A stretch of 8,591 bases of DNA from Nitratifractor sp. (GTDB lineage Bacteria > Campylobacterota > Campylobacteria > Campylobacterales > Sulfurovaceae): the NCBI GenBank assembly GCA_015485845.1, contig WFSU01000197.1, positions 1-8,591 on the forward strand, written 5' to 3'. This document shows, one piece after another, positions 1 to 5,768 of the stretch. The notes beneath the pieces were generated by a model. That model did not search any database and was not told the origin of the DNA. It saw only the letters and a program-made list of their open reading frames with translations. The first letter of the stretch is position 1. Every line of letters begins with the position of its first letter. A program made the translations under genes and the position numbers.

Positions 1-586
1 ACTCATGGTAGCGGCTGACGCCCGACCCCCGCAGTGCCGCGAGGATCAAGGCTGATTTGACTTGCGCCGAATCAACCGGAGAATCGTATACAAATGCTTC
101 CATGGAACCGCCACGAATGTGGAGGGGTGCGAGGTTCCCTTCTTGACGGCCATCGATCTGGGCACCGATGCTACGCAACGGCTTGACCACCCGGTTCATG
201 GGGCGCCCCCGCAAATAACGATCACCGGTCAGAACAAAGCTCCCCTCGATCCCGCTGAGCAATCCGCAGAAGAGTCGCATCCCGGTTCCGGCATTCCCGC
301 AGTCAAGGACATCGTCGGGCTCCTGAAGAACCTCAGGCGGAGTGATCGCTACATCCCCACCGTCGCGCTCGACCGTCGCACCAAGTTGTTCGACGATATG
401 AAGGGTATTGAGGGTGTCTTCTCCGAGGAGAAAATTGTGGACGTGGGAGGGGCGATCACTCAGCAGAGCGAACATCGCAGCACGATGCGAAATGGACTTA
501 TCCGGTGCGATATCCCCAACCGTCATTCGGAAAGAGCCGGGCGCAGCTGCGACTGCAACGCGGGCTACCGAAGCGTGGCTTGGCAT
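1..586 (-). CDS. aroA: 3-phosphoshikimate 1-carboxyvinyltransferase (EPSP synthase), N-terminal part, runs off left edge
   Basis: Catalyses transfer of the enolpyruvyl group from phosphoenolpyruvate to shikimate 3-phosphate, the sixth step of the cytoplasmic shikimate pathway. About 195 codons are visible and the 3' end lies outside the window. Diagnostic motifs are DKSISHR (residues 29-35, substrate-binding Lys and Arg), DCGNAGTGMR (95-104, the PEP/glyphosate loop), RPM (128-130) and DSAQVKSA (172-179). The SAQVK motif and the Gly and Leu that flank the loop Met-Arg resemble class II EPSP synthases, while the loop glycine of NAG is as in class I. The ATG at 586 is preceded by GGAG five bases upstream and overlaps the end of pheT by 22 nt. 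The only later Met (residue 21) would remove the first beta strand. It is the third gene of the pheS-pheT-aroA operon and is presumably cotranscribed and translationally coupled. The conserved Lys sits a few residues later than in Escherichia coli, so the N terminus is slightly long. Confidence 0.95.
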   Translation of the reverse strand, partial: MPSHASVARVAVAAAPGSFRMTVGDIAPDKSISHRAAMFALLSDRPSHVHNFLLGEDTLNTLHIVEQLGATVERDGGDVAITPPEVLQEPDDVLDCGNAGTGMRLFCGLLSGIEGSFVLTGDRYLRGRPMNRVVKPLRSIGAQIDGRQEGNLAPLHIRGGSMEAFVYDSPVDSAQVKSALILAALRGSGVSRYHE

Positions 587-2901
587 TGCGTCTCCAGCGT
601 TTTCAATACAGCATCAACACTTGCATCAATATCCGTATCTGAGAGAGTTCCTTCCTCGGATTGGACGAAAAGACGTACAGTGACACTTTTACGATCGCTA
701 AGGCTTTCATCCTCATAGACATCGACGACATAATGCCGTTTCAACAGAGGAACCTTTGCCGCAGCGATCGCGGCGTGAATAGCACGGTAAGGCAACGTTA
801 CATCGACCAGCACACTGATGTCCTTGTACACCCCCTGATAGTTGGAAACCGGATGCGCAAGGATATGCTCCGGAAGGATGGCTTCCAGATCCAACTCCGC
901 CACAAACGTTTCACCCAGGTCGTATTCTTTGGCCACCGTAGGGTGAAGCTTGGTCAGGTACCCGACAGCACGCCCTTTCCGAAGGAGCGTCGCCGACTGA
1001 TACGGATGGATCAGGGCATGGGTCTCTTCACAGGGGATCAACTCCAGATCACCGACCACCCGCCCGAGACGCTCGACGAAATCGGCAAACGTGATCGCCG
1101 CCGGTTTTCCCTGGTTGTCCAGCCGATCGTGCTCCCGCTGCCTGCTCCAGACAAATGCCACCCGTTCGGTCTGCTGACGTTGTGCATCAAAGACGGCACC
1201 CACTTCAAACAGTGGAATCCGCTTGATCCCGTAGCTGACATTACGCTTGAGCGCATCGAGAAGGTTGGTCATCAGGGTCGTCCGCAATGTATTGAGCTCT
1301 TCGACGATGGGATTAACCAGTTCGAGGGATGTTTCCACGGTCGGGAAGCCGTATGCCTCAAGCTTCGAGCGATCGGCAAAAGCATACGTCACCACTTCGT
1401 AGAATCCAGCCGCCACTGCCCGCTCACGCAGGTCGCGTTTGAACCGGTATCGACGGGAAGCATCGGTCATCCGATTCTGTTCCAGCAGTTCGAGGGGTTT
1501 GGCTTCAATGTTGTCGATGCCGGTGATCCGAAGGATCTCTTCAGCGATATCCTGGACATTGACGATATCGTGACGATGCGGAGGAATCCGCACGCCAAAC
1601 GTATCACCGCTACTGCCCCGAATATCAAAGCCGAGACGTTTGAGGATCGTATGCACCGTCGTCTTGCGCACCGGGTTGCCGATGATGGCACTCAGTGTCT
1701 CGACGCTGGCACCGACTGCCCGCTCTTCGCGCTTGGTATGGATGCTGAAATCCCCTTCATAAAACAGGCATTCCCCCATCGCGTTGCACGTGTTCTGCAG
1801 GTAGTGGCTTCCGAGACTCAATTTCGGTTCACTGCCACGGGAAGTATTGTAATAAAGCGTATCCGTTTCGAGTTTGTTACTTGAGACGGTTTCGACCAGC
1901 AATGTCGGGTCGATGTAGCTCGCTTCGAACAAGATTTCTTTGGTATCGTCGTGCGCCCGGAACGTGTCACTCTGCTCGATCCCCACCGCCGAGAGGGCTT
2001 GGTCGTCGTGGCTGATGACCACCAACCCCTGCTTGCCGTGTTGGGCGTTCAAAGTGATTTTCCCATCCGAGTTGTAGAGTTTTTTTGCATCATAGGCCCG
2101 GAGGATGACCCCGGTCGCATGGGTACTGTAGCGTACCATTGTGTCAATCGTGTCGACGGAATTCACCCCGACCAGAGCCAGGCGCAAGGTCGGGAGAAAA
2201 CGGGAACGCGGTTCACGATTTTCTACCAGAAAATATTGAAGATCCGAAGGGATATTCCGATCACTCTGGATCGCAATTTTGCGAGCGATCCCCACATTAC
2301 TTTTGGTAATTTTCCCCAGTTTGTAGGGTTTGATCGGACGGTCAAGCGCTGCACTCAGATCCCGCGCTACTCCATGGATGCTCAGGCAGTCACCTCGGTT
2401 GGCAGTCAGTTCCAATTCGATGACAGTGTCGGCAACCTTGGGATAGCTCCCCAATTCACGCCCCACCTCGAGCGCTCCAATGCTCTCATCGAGAATCATG
2501 ATTCCATCGCCCATCTCCGGCAAGCCAAGCTCTTTGCTCGAGCAAACCATCCCGAAGCTCTCAATCCCACGCAGCTTGGCCGGCTTGATCTCAAAATCCC
2601 CCGGCAATACAGCACCGATCGTTGCCACGGCGACGTATTCAGCCTCGACGACGTTGGCAGCTCCACAAATGATCTGCTGAGGCTCATCCATCCCAATGTC
2701 AATCAGGCAGAGGCTCAGTTTGTCCGCGTCAGGATGGCGGTTGCACGCCACGATCCGGCCGACGACTACCTTTTCAGGAATGGTGTATTCGGTCAGTGAA
2801 TCGACCTCGAGGCCGATGGCATTGAAGGTCTCATACAGCTGGGTATTGCTGATCCCCTCGAGATCAATGAACTCCTCGAGCCAGGTACGTGTAATAATCA
2901 T
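565..2901 (-). CDS. pheT: Phenylalanyl-tRNA synthetase beta subunit
   Basis: Beta chain of the cytoplasmic alpha2beta2 enzyme that charges tRNA-Phe; 778 residues, close to the usual ~795. Domains in order: N-terminal B1 strand region (1-40); EMAP/OB-type tRNA-binding fold at about 42-150 (VVGRIVACNRHPDADKLSLC, then ICGAANV and KLRGIESFGMVCS); B3/B4 editing region at about 205-370; B5 at about 398-470 (IPPHRHDIVNVQDIAEEILR); catalytic-like core at about 475-680; FDX-ACB anticodon-binding domain at about 683-778 (YKDISVLVD). The editing region is divergent: the canonical QPMHAFD segment reads GVILRAYD (265-271 region), and the glycine-rich loop is not evident. ATG at 2901 overlaps the pheS stop as ATGA, with GGAG (2910-2913) eight bases upstream. 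Translation is therefore probably coupled to pheS, giving subunit balance. The gene name is secure; editing activity is uncertain. Confidence 0.98.
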   Translation of the reverse strand: MIITRTWLEEFIDLEGISNTQLYETFNAIGLEVDSLTEYTIPEKVVVGRIVACNRHPDADKLSLCLIDIGMDEPQQIICGAANVVEAEYVAVATIGAVLPGDFEIKPAKLRGIESFGMVCSSKELGLPEMGDGIMILDESIGALEVGRELGSYPKVADTVIELELTANRGDCLSIHGVARDLSAALDRPIKPYKLGKITKSNVGIARKIAIQSDRNIPSDLQYFLVENREPRSRFLPTLRLALVGVNSVDTIDTMVRYSTHATGVILRAYDAKKLYNSDGKITLNAQHGKQGLVVISHDDQALSAVGIEQSDTFRAHDDTKEILFEASYIDPTLLVETVSSNKLETDTLYYNTSRGSEPKLSLGSHYLQNTCNAMGECLFYEGDFSIHTKREERAVGASVETLSAIIGNPVRKTTVHTILKRLGFDIRGSSGDTFGVRIPPHRHDIVNVQDIAEEILRITGIDNIEAKPLELLEQNRMTDASRRYRFKRDLRERAVAAGFYEVVTYAFADRSKLEAYGFPTVETSLELVNPIVEELNTLRTTLMTNLLDALKRNVSYGIKRIPLFEVGAVFDAQRQQTERVAFVWSRQREHDRLDNQGKPAAITFADFVERLGRVVGDLELIPCEETHALIHPYQSATLLRKGRAVGYLTKLHPTVAKEYDLGETFVAELDLEAILPEHILAHPVSNYQGVYKDISVLVDVTLPYRAIHAAIAAAKVPLLKRHYVVDVYEDESLSDRKSVTVRLFVQSEEGTLSDTDIDASVDAVLKTLETQCQATLR
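592..595 (-). promoter_or_regulatory. Ribosome binding site of aroA inside pheT
   Basis: On the minus strand GGAG stands five bases before the ATG at 586. It lies within the last codons of pheT and is what decides the aroA start, since no other start codon in frame gives a complete N-terminal domain. Confidence 0.55.
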
Positions 2902-3890
2902 TTGAACTGCTCCAATAGACGAATATCTCCCTCAAACAAACTGCGCAAATCAGGGATCTTGTGCATCAGCATCGCAAACCGCTCGACCCCCAGTCCAAAA
3001 GCATAACCGCTTACCCCTTCGTAGCCGACGGCTTTGAAAACATTGGGATCGACCACGCCGCTGCCGAGCACTTCGAGCCAGCCGGTATGGGAGCAGACAC
3101 GGCACCCTTCCCCTTCGCAGAAGATGCAGCTGATGTCCACCTCAGCCGAGGGCTCGGTGAAGGGGAAAAAGCTCGGGCGGAACCGCACATCCACCTCCCC
3201 AAACATGTGGTGGAGAAAATCGGTCAAAATATACTTGAGGTTAGCGAAGCTCACTTTGCCATCCTCCTCGACCACGAGCCCCTCAACCTGATGAAACATC
3301 GGGGTATGGGTCAGATCGTAGTCCCGCCGGAAGACCGTGCCCGGTGCAATGATCCGGATCGGCGGCTCCTGAGAGAGCATCGTCCGGATCTGTACCGGTG
3401 ACGTGTGCGTACGCAGCAGACTGCCATCTCCGAAATAGAAGGTATCCTGCATGTCCCGTGCCGGGTGAAACTTGGGAAGATTAAGCGCCTCAAAGTTGTG
3501 AAAGTCATCCTCCACCATCGGCCCGGTCTCCACCGCAAAATTCATCGCGACAAAATAGTCGATGATCTTATCCATCGTTTCCATGACCGGGTGGAGTGCC
3601 CCCTGCTCTGAGGCTTGAGCATAGAGCGTGACATCGATTGCCTCCGCCTTGAGTTGGGCTTCGAGTGCCGCTTCGGCCAGCTCAGCATGCCGCCGGTCAA
3701 ACAACGCTTGCAAATCAGCTTTCTGCGTATTCAAACCTGCTGCAAACGCTTTTTTCTCCGGCCCGGGCACATCCTTGAGCTTGGCAAATTCTGCCGCTAA
3801 GGCACCTTTCTTCCCGAACACTTCCACCCGCACCTGCTCCAGACTCTCAAGCGAATCAGCTGCCTCTATTTTTGCGCTTAGATTTTCCAT
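2898..3890 (-). CDS. pheS: Phenylalanyl-tRNA synthetase alpha subunit
   Basis: Catalytic subunit of cytoplasmic PheRS, a class II synthetase that activates phenylalanine and charges tRNA-Phe. It has 330 residues, normal for the family. Residues 1-90 form a charged helical, coiled-coil-like arm for tRNA binding. The catalytic core follows: motif 1 around HPVMETMDKIIDYF (100-113), motif 2 GTVFRRDYDLTHTPMFHQVEG (from 184, with the Arg and His that hold ATP and the acceptor end), the phenylalanine pocket FFPFTEPSAEVDI (241-253), and motif 3 GLGVERFAML (299-308). C255, C258, C263 and C266 form a CxxC-x4-CxxC cluster just after the pocket, a known variant in many bacterial PheS proteins and probably a metal site. 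The start at 3890 has AGAGG six bases upstream. It is the first gene of the operon, with pheT immediately after it. Confidence 0.98.
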   Translation of the reverse strand: MENLSAKIEAADSLESLEQVRVEVFGKKGALAAEFAKLKDVPGPEKKAFAAGLNTQKADLQALFDRRHAELAEAALEAQLKAEAIDVTLYAQASEQGALHPVMETMDKIIDYFVAMNFAVETGPMVEDDFHNFEALNLPKFHPARDMQDTFYFGDGSLLRTHTSPVQIRTMLSQEPPIRIIAPGTVFRRDYDLTHTPMFHQVEGLVVEEDGKVSFANLKYILTDFLHHMFGEVDVRFRPSFFPFTEPSAEVDISCIFCEGEGCRVCSHTGWLEVLGSGVVDPNVFKAVGYEGVSGYAFGLGVERFAMLMHKIPDLRSLFEGDIRLLEQFK

Positions 3891-3936
3891 ACGACCTCTG
3901 TTTTCTCAAATAAATTTGACGGAATTAGTAGACGTG

Positions 3937-3948
3937 ATTTTATCCAAA
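3937..3948 (-). promoter_or_regulatory. Candidate promoter of the pheS-pheT-aroA operon
   Basis: On the minus strand TTTG-GA-TAAAAT ends about 46 bp before the pheS ATG. TAAAAT is one change from the sigma-70 -10 consensus, and the nearby T-rich stretch with a TTTG motif is typical of Campylobacterota promoters, which lack a conserved -35 box. I see no -35 hexamer at 17 bp. Confidence 0.45.
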
Positions 3949-3985
3949 TGTTGCTAAAGGGCTCCTCTATCCTCTATCGGTGTTG

Positions 3986-4000
3986 TTTTTGTGCTATAAT
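3986..4000 (+). promoter_or_regulatory. Promoter of the HIT-family gene, extended -10
   Basis: TTTTTG-TGC-TATAAT: a perfect TATAAT at 3995-4000 with an extended -10 TG one base upstream and a T-tract before it. This is the classic Campylobacterota sigma-70 layout, without a recognisable -35 box. Predicted transcription start is near 4007, giving a leader of about 27 nt before the ATG at 4034. Confidence 0.7.
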
Positions 4001-4033
4001 TTCTTCAAATCCATCACAAAAAAGGAACAAAAA

Positions 4034-4387
4034 ATGTGCATTTTCTGTCAAATAGCAGGCGGAGAAATCCCCAACAACACGGTACTGGAAAACGACGATT
4101 TTCTTGCCTTCCACGACCTCTATCCCAAAGCCCCTGTCCATGTCCTTATCATCCCCAAGCAACACGTTGACTGCTTTCAGGATGTCGCACCGGAAACGAT
4201 GGCGGGCTTGACCGCTTTTGCTCAGGAAGTCGCCCGTACTCTCGGTGTCGATCAGACCGGCTACCGCCTCATCACCAACAACGGCGAAGACGGCGGTCAG
4301 GAGGTCCCCCACCTCCACTTCCACATGCTCGGCGGCGGTAAACTCAAATGGGATCACTTCCATGAGGACACCCATAAAAACATCTAA
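4034..4387 (+). CDS. HIT-family (histidine triad, HinT/PKCI-like) protein
   Basis: Small cytoplasmic nucleotide-binding hydrolase of the HinT branch, which typically cleaves nucleoside 5'-phosphoramidates and acyl-adenylates; 117 residues. The histidine triad is H93-L-H95-F-H97 followed by MLGGG, with H95 the expected nucleophile. Other family marks are IAGGEIP (7-13), LIIPKQH (38-44), YRLITNNGEDGGQEVPHLH (77-95) and a conserved core strand. C2 and C5 in the N-terminal CIFC, with H44 and H93, could form the structural zinc site known in many members. I chose ATG 4034 because AAGGAA lies seven bases upstream and the protein starts as its relatives do; an in-frame ATG at 3980 lies upstream of the predicted transcription start. 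It is divergent from pheS, an arrangement I recall from Campylobacter jejuni. The natural substrate cannot be read from sequence. Confidence 0.95.
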   Translation: MCIFCQIAGGEIPNNTVLENDDFLAFHDLYPKAPVHVLIIPKQHVDCFQDVAPETMAGLTAFAQEVARTLGVDQTGYRLITNNGEDGGQEVPHLHFHMLGGGKLKWDHFHEDTHKNI

Positions 4388-4395
4388 CCATCCTC

Positions 4396-4459
4396 TGGGG
4401 CTGGGACTTCAGTCCCACAAAACGCGCAGCGTATCAGCAGGGTTGAAACCCCAGCCCCA
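4396..4459. repeat. Paired inverted REP-like element (REPIN type) between converging genes
   Basis: Two 21-nt units face each other: 4396-4416 on plus and 4459-4439 on minus. Their outer 10 bp, TGGGGCTGGG and CCCAGCCCCA (4396-4405 and 4450-4459), are a perfect inverted repeat. Each unit contains its own small hairpin: GGGAC-TTCA-GTCCC (4403-4416), and on the minus strand GGGGT-TTCA-ACCCT. The two hairpins differ at two base pairs with both sides changed. Such doublets are characteristic of REP sequences mobilised by RAYT (IS200-like) transposases acting elsewhere in a genome. It sits nine bases after the HIT stop and twenty bases beyond the cytochrome stop, so it may also end transcription from either side, although no T-tract follows on either strand. 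Confidence 0.65.
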
Positions 4460-4478
4460 AACTGAAACATGCAATGCG

Positions 4479-5612
4479 CTAAAACTCAACCACCTTCTTC
4501 GTCAGCACCCTAAATGCTGTTGACACATCCCCTTCCAATCCAAGTTTTCCGGCCACTTTAGGATTGACGAGATAGTAGCCCAACACTATCTCCACCTTGT
4601 CCCCCTTTTTCAACACTGTATCAAAATGCTCTTCACGCGTCTCCAATGCTTTGATACTCGTGTCTTTTAACACCGTATCAGCCAACCATGGCATCGAAGG
4701 TTTCCCCTGTGTTCCGATCACACGAACATACTGACGCGGAGGCAATACGGTTGTCTTGCCATCACGATGGATACTTACCCGCAGCTGTGCCACCCGAAGC
4801 GGCTGGGCAAAGAGGGTATGAGTCGCCTCATTATGAAGCGTAATCGTAAACCCTTGAGAAGCTGGCTTGAGTGAAAGCTTAATGTAACGTGACAACTCAG
4901 CCAGAGTCCCTCTGTGGATTGTCATATCATGAGATGCGTGGGTTGCTGTGTGTTTCAGGTTGACCATCGTTCCGGGCTTTTGGGGCATATGACAGCTGAT
5001 ACATGTTGCGTTGGAATCCCCCTGCTTCACCCCGAGATCACAGAGCGCAAACCCTTTGCCGTTTTGTTTGTGATCGTGGCATCCCAGACACATTTTCCCG
5101 GTATAAAAAAGATCATTGCCGTAGTCAATGTCGTGATAGGGGGAACCTGTTGTTTTTTTGAACAATCCAAAGAAACTTGACGTCTCGTGAAAGATGACCT
5201 TCTCCCCCTTGCGTTTGGCATCGGCCGAATAGAAATACTTTGGTTTTGCTTGAATAACGTTGCGATTAGCATGAACATGTTCCTCAATGCTCTCAATCCG
5301 ATGGCACCCCTGACAGGAGATCGGTTCATCCTTCTGTACCGTATTTCCAGCGGGCACCCCCCTGCCCCCTTTGAGAGAGTGATCTGAAGGGGTATGGCAC
5401 TTGGCACACGTGTATTTCCCCTGTTCCTTATTAGGGTGCTTATCCCAAACCGCTTTGTGCACCGGATCGTTCCAGATAGACGCTTTGGCGTGCTGTGAGT
5501 GTTGATACTCGGCAAAAATGATCGGGTGGCAGGCCTTGCATGTTGTATTTTCGAGAGGCGTTTTGGCTGCCAAAAAAGAAATAAACAATAACAAAAGGGG
5601 GAAATAGCGCAT
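4479..5612 (-). CDS. Secreted pentahaem c-type cytochrome with haem-free C-terminal domain
   Basis: Periplasmic electron carrier or reductase component; 377 residues. An N-terminal signal peptide is clear (MRYF, then the hydrophobic run PLLLLFISFLA, cleavage near residue 16-18). Five CXXCH haem-attachment motifs follow, all in the first 210 residues: CKACH (25-29), CAKCH (69-73), CQGCH (100-104), CLGCH (175-179) and CISCH (204-208, in the common CHMP context). Histidines at 221, 225 and 228, among others, are possible distal ligands. Residues 240-377 contain no haem motif and look beta-rich, with PWLAD and LGYYLVNP as striking segments. No membrane anchor follows the signal. I recognise the general cytochrome c554-like multihaem layout but no specific enzyme; C191 does not form a haem motif. 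The ATG at 5612 has GAGG six bases upstream. It is a single gene with its own promoter, so its redox partner cannot be inferred from its neighbours. Confidence 0.9.
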   Translation of the reverse strand: MRYFPLLLLFISFLAAKTPLENTTCKACHPIIFAEYQHSQHAKASIWNDPVHKAVWDKHPNKEQGKYTCAKCHTPSDHSLKGGRGVPAGNTVQKDEPISCQGCHRIESIEEHVHANRNVIQAKPKYFYSADAKRKGEKVIFHETSSFFGLFKKTTGSPYHDIDYGNDLFYTGKMCLGCHDHKQNGKGFALCDLGVKQGDSNATCISCHMPQKPGTMVNLKHTATHASHDMTIHRGTLAELSRYIKLSLKPASQGFTITLHNEATHTLFAQPLRVAQLRVSIHRDGKTTVLPPRQYVRVIGTQGKPSMPWLADTVLKDTSIKALETREEHFDTVLKKGDKVEIVLGYYLVNPKVAGKLGLEGDVSTAFRVLTKKVVEF

Positions 5613-5643
5613 GGTAAGCCTCGAGAATAAAAATTAAAAAACG

Positions 5644-5655
5644 ATTGTAGTCAAA
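5644..5655 (-). promoter_or_regulatory. Candidate -10 region of the cytochrome gene
   Basis: On the minus strand TTTGAC-TACAAT places a near-consensus -10 hexamer (5649-5644) 31 nt before the ATG. A T-tract of seven lies 17-23 bp upstream of it, as expected for Campylobacterota. There is no good -35 box, which fits a promoter needing an activator. Predicted start of transcription is about 5635-5637. Confidence 0.5.
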
Positions 5656-5671
5656 CCCACTATAAAAAAAG

Positions 5672-5685
5672 TTGACCCCTATCAA
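5672..5685. promoter_or_regulatory. CRP/FNR-family-like operator upstream of the cytochrome gene
   Basis: TTGAC-CCCT-ATCAA matches the FNR consensus TTGAT-N4-ATCAA at nine of ten defined bases. Its centre (5678.5) is about 41-44 bp upstream of the start of transcription predicted from the -10 at 5644-5649, the usual position for an activating CRP/FNR-family dimer. This would couple the cytochrome to respiratory conditions. The match is by eye, and which regulator binds is unknown. Confidence 0.5.
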
Positions 5686-5695
5686 TCCACATTAC

Positions 5696-5723
5696 GGGAC
5701 TAAAGTCCCTGCTCCTGAGCGGG
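5696..5723. repeat. Second REP-like element, two adjacent hairpins
   Basis: GGGACT-AA-AGTCCC (5696-5709) is a perfect hairpin, followed by a second stem, CCTGCTC-CT-GAGCGGG (5708-5723, one T-G wobble). Read on the minus strand, the 21 nt 5716-5696 match the REP unit at 4396-4416 at 17 positions, so it belongs to the same repeat family. It lies between the large barrel-protein gene and the cytochrome promoter. As a single unit it differs from the facing pair at 4396-4459. No T-tract follows it on the minus strand, so a terminator role is uncertain. Confidence 0.55.
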
Positions 5724-5735
5724 AAACTTACCTAC

Positions 5736-5763
5736 GTAACACTTAACACTTAGCACATAACAC
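5736..5763. repeat. Four-copy 7-bp tandem repeat
   Basis: Four head-to-tail heptamers, GTAACAC, TTAACAC, TTAGCAC and ATAACAC, fill this stretch exactly, with consensus N-TAACAC. It begins five bases after the barrel-protein stop codon and adjoins the REP-like element, in the 3' untranslated region of that gene. Function is unknown; slippage may change copy number. Confidence 0.6.
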
Positions 5764-5768
5764 CCCCT

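Noticed and set aside
62..718. Long plus-strand open frame opposite aroA and the end of pheT, and similar ones at 661-1884 and 1951-2799
   Set aside because: They lie antisense to genes with clear family motifs, have no recognisable domains, and arise from the G+C-rich codon pattern of the opposite strand.
3087..3128. Four-cysteine cluster in PheS as a novel zinc insertion
   Set aside because: A CxxC-x4-CxxC cluster at this position, followed by GWLEVLG, is a known variant in many bacterial PheS proteins.
3980..4033. Longer N terminus for the HIT protein starting at ATG 3980
   Set aside because: That codon lies upstream of the predicted transcription start (TATAAT at 3995-4000) and the extra residues do not resemble the family; the AAGGAA-preceded ATG at 4034 gives the usual CIFC start.
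4396..4459. REP doublet as a bidirectional rho-independent terminator
   Set aside because: Neither strand has a T-tract after the stem, so the terminator model is weaker than the repeat-family model, although it may still slow polymerase.
5030..5050. C191 of the cytochrome as part of a sixth haem site
   Set aside because: The residues after it are DLGVK, with no second Cys or His in CXXCH, CX3-4CH or similar spacing.
5027..5515. Open frame overlapping the cytochrome gene in another minus-strand frame
   Set aside because: It has no motifs and it overlaps the pentahaem frame, which has a signal peptide and five CXXCH motifs.
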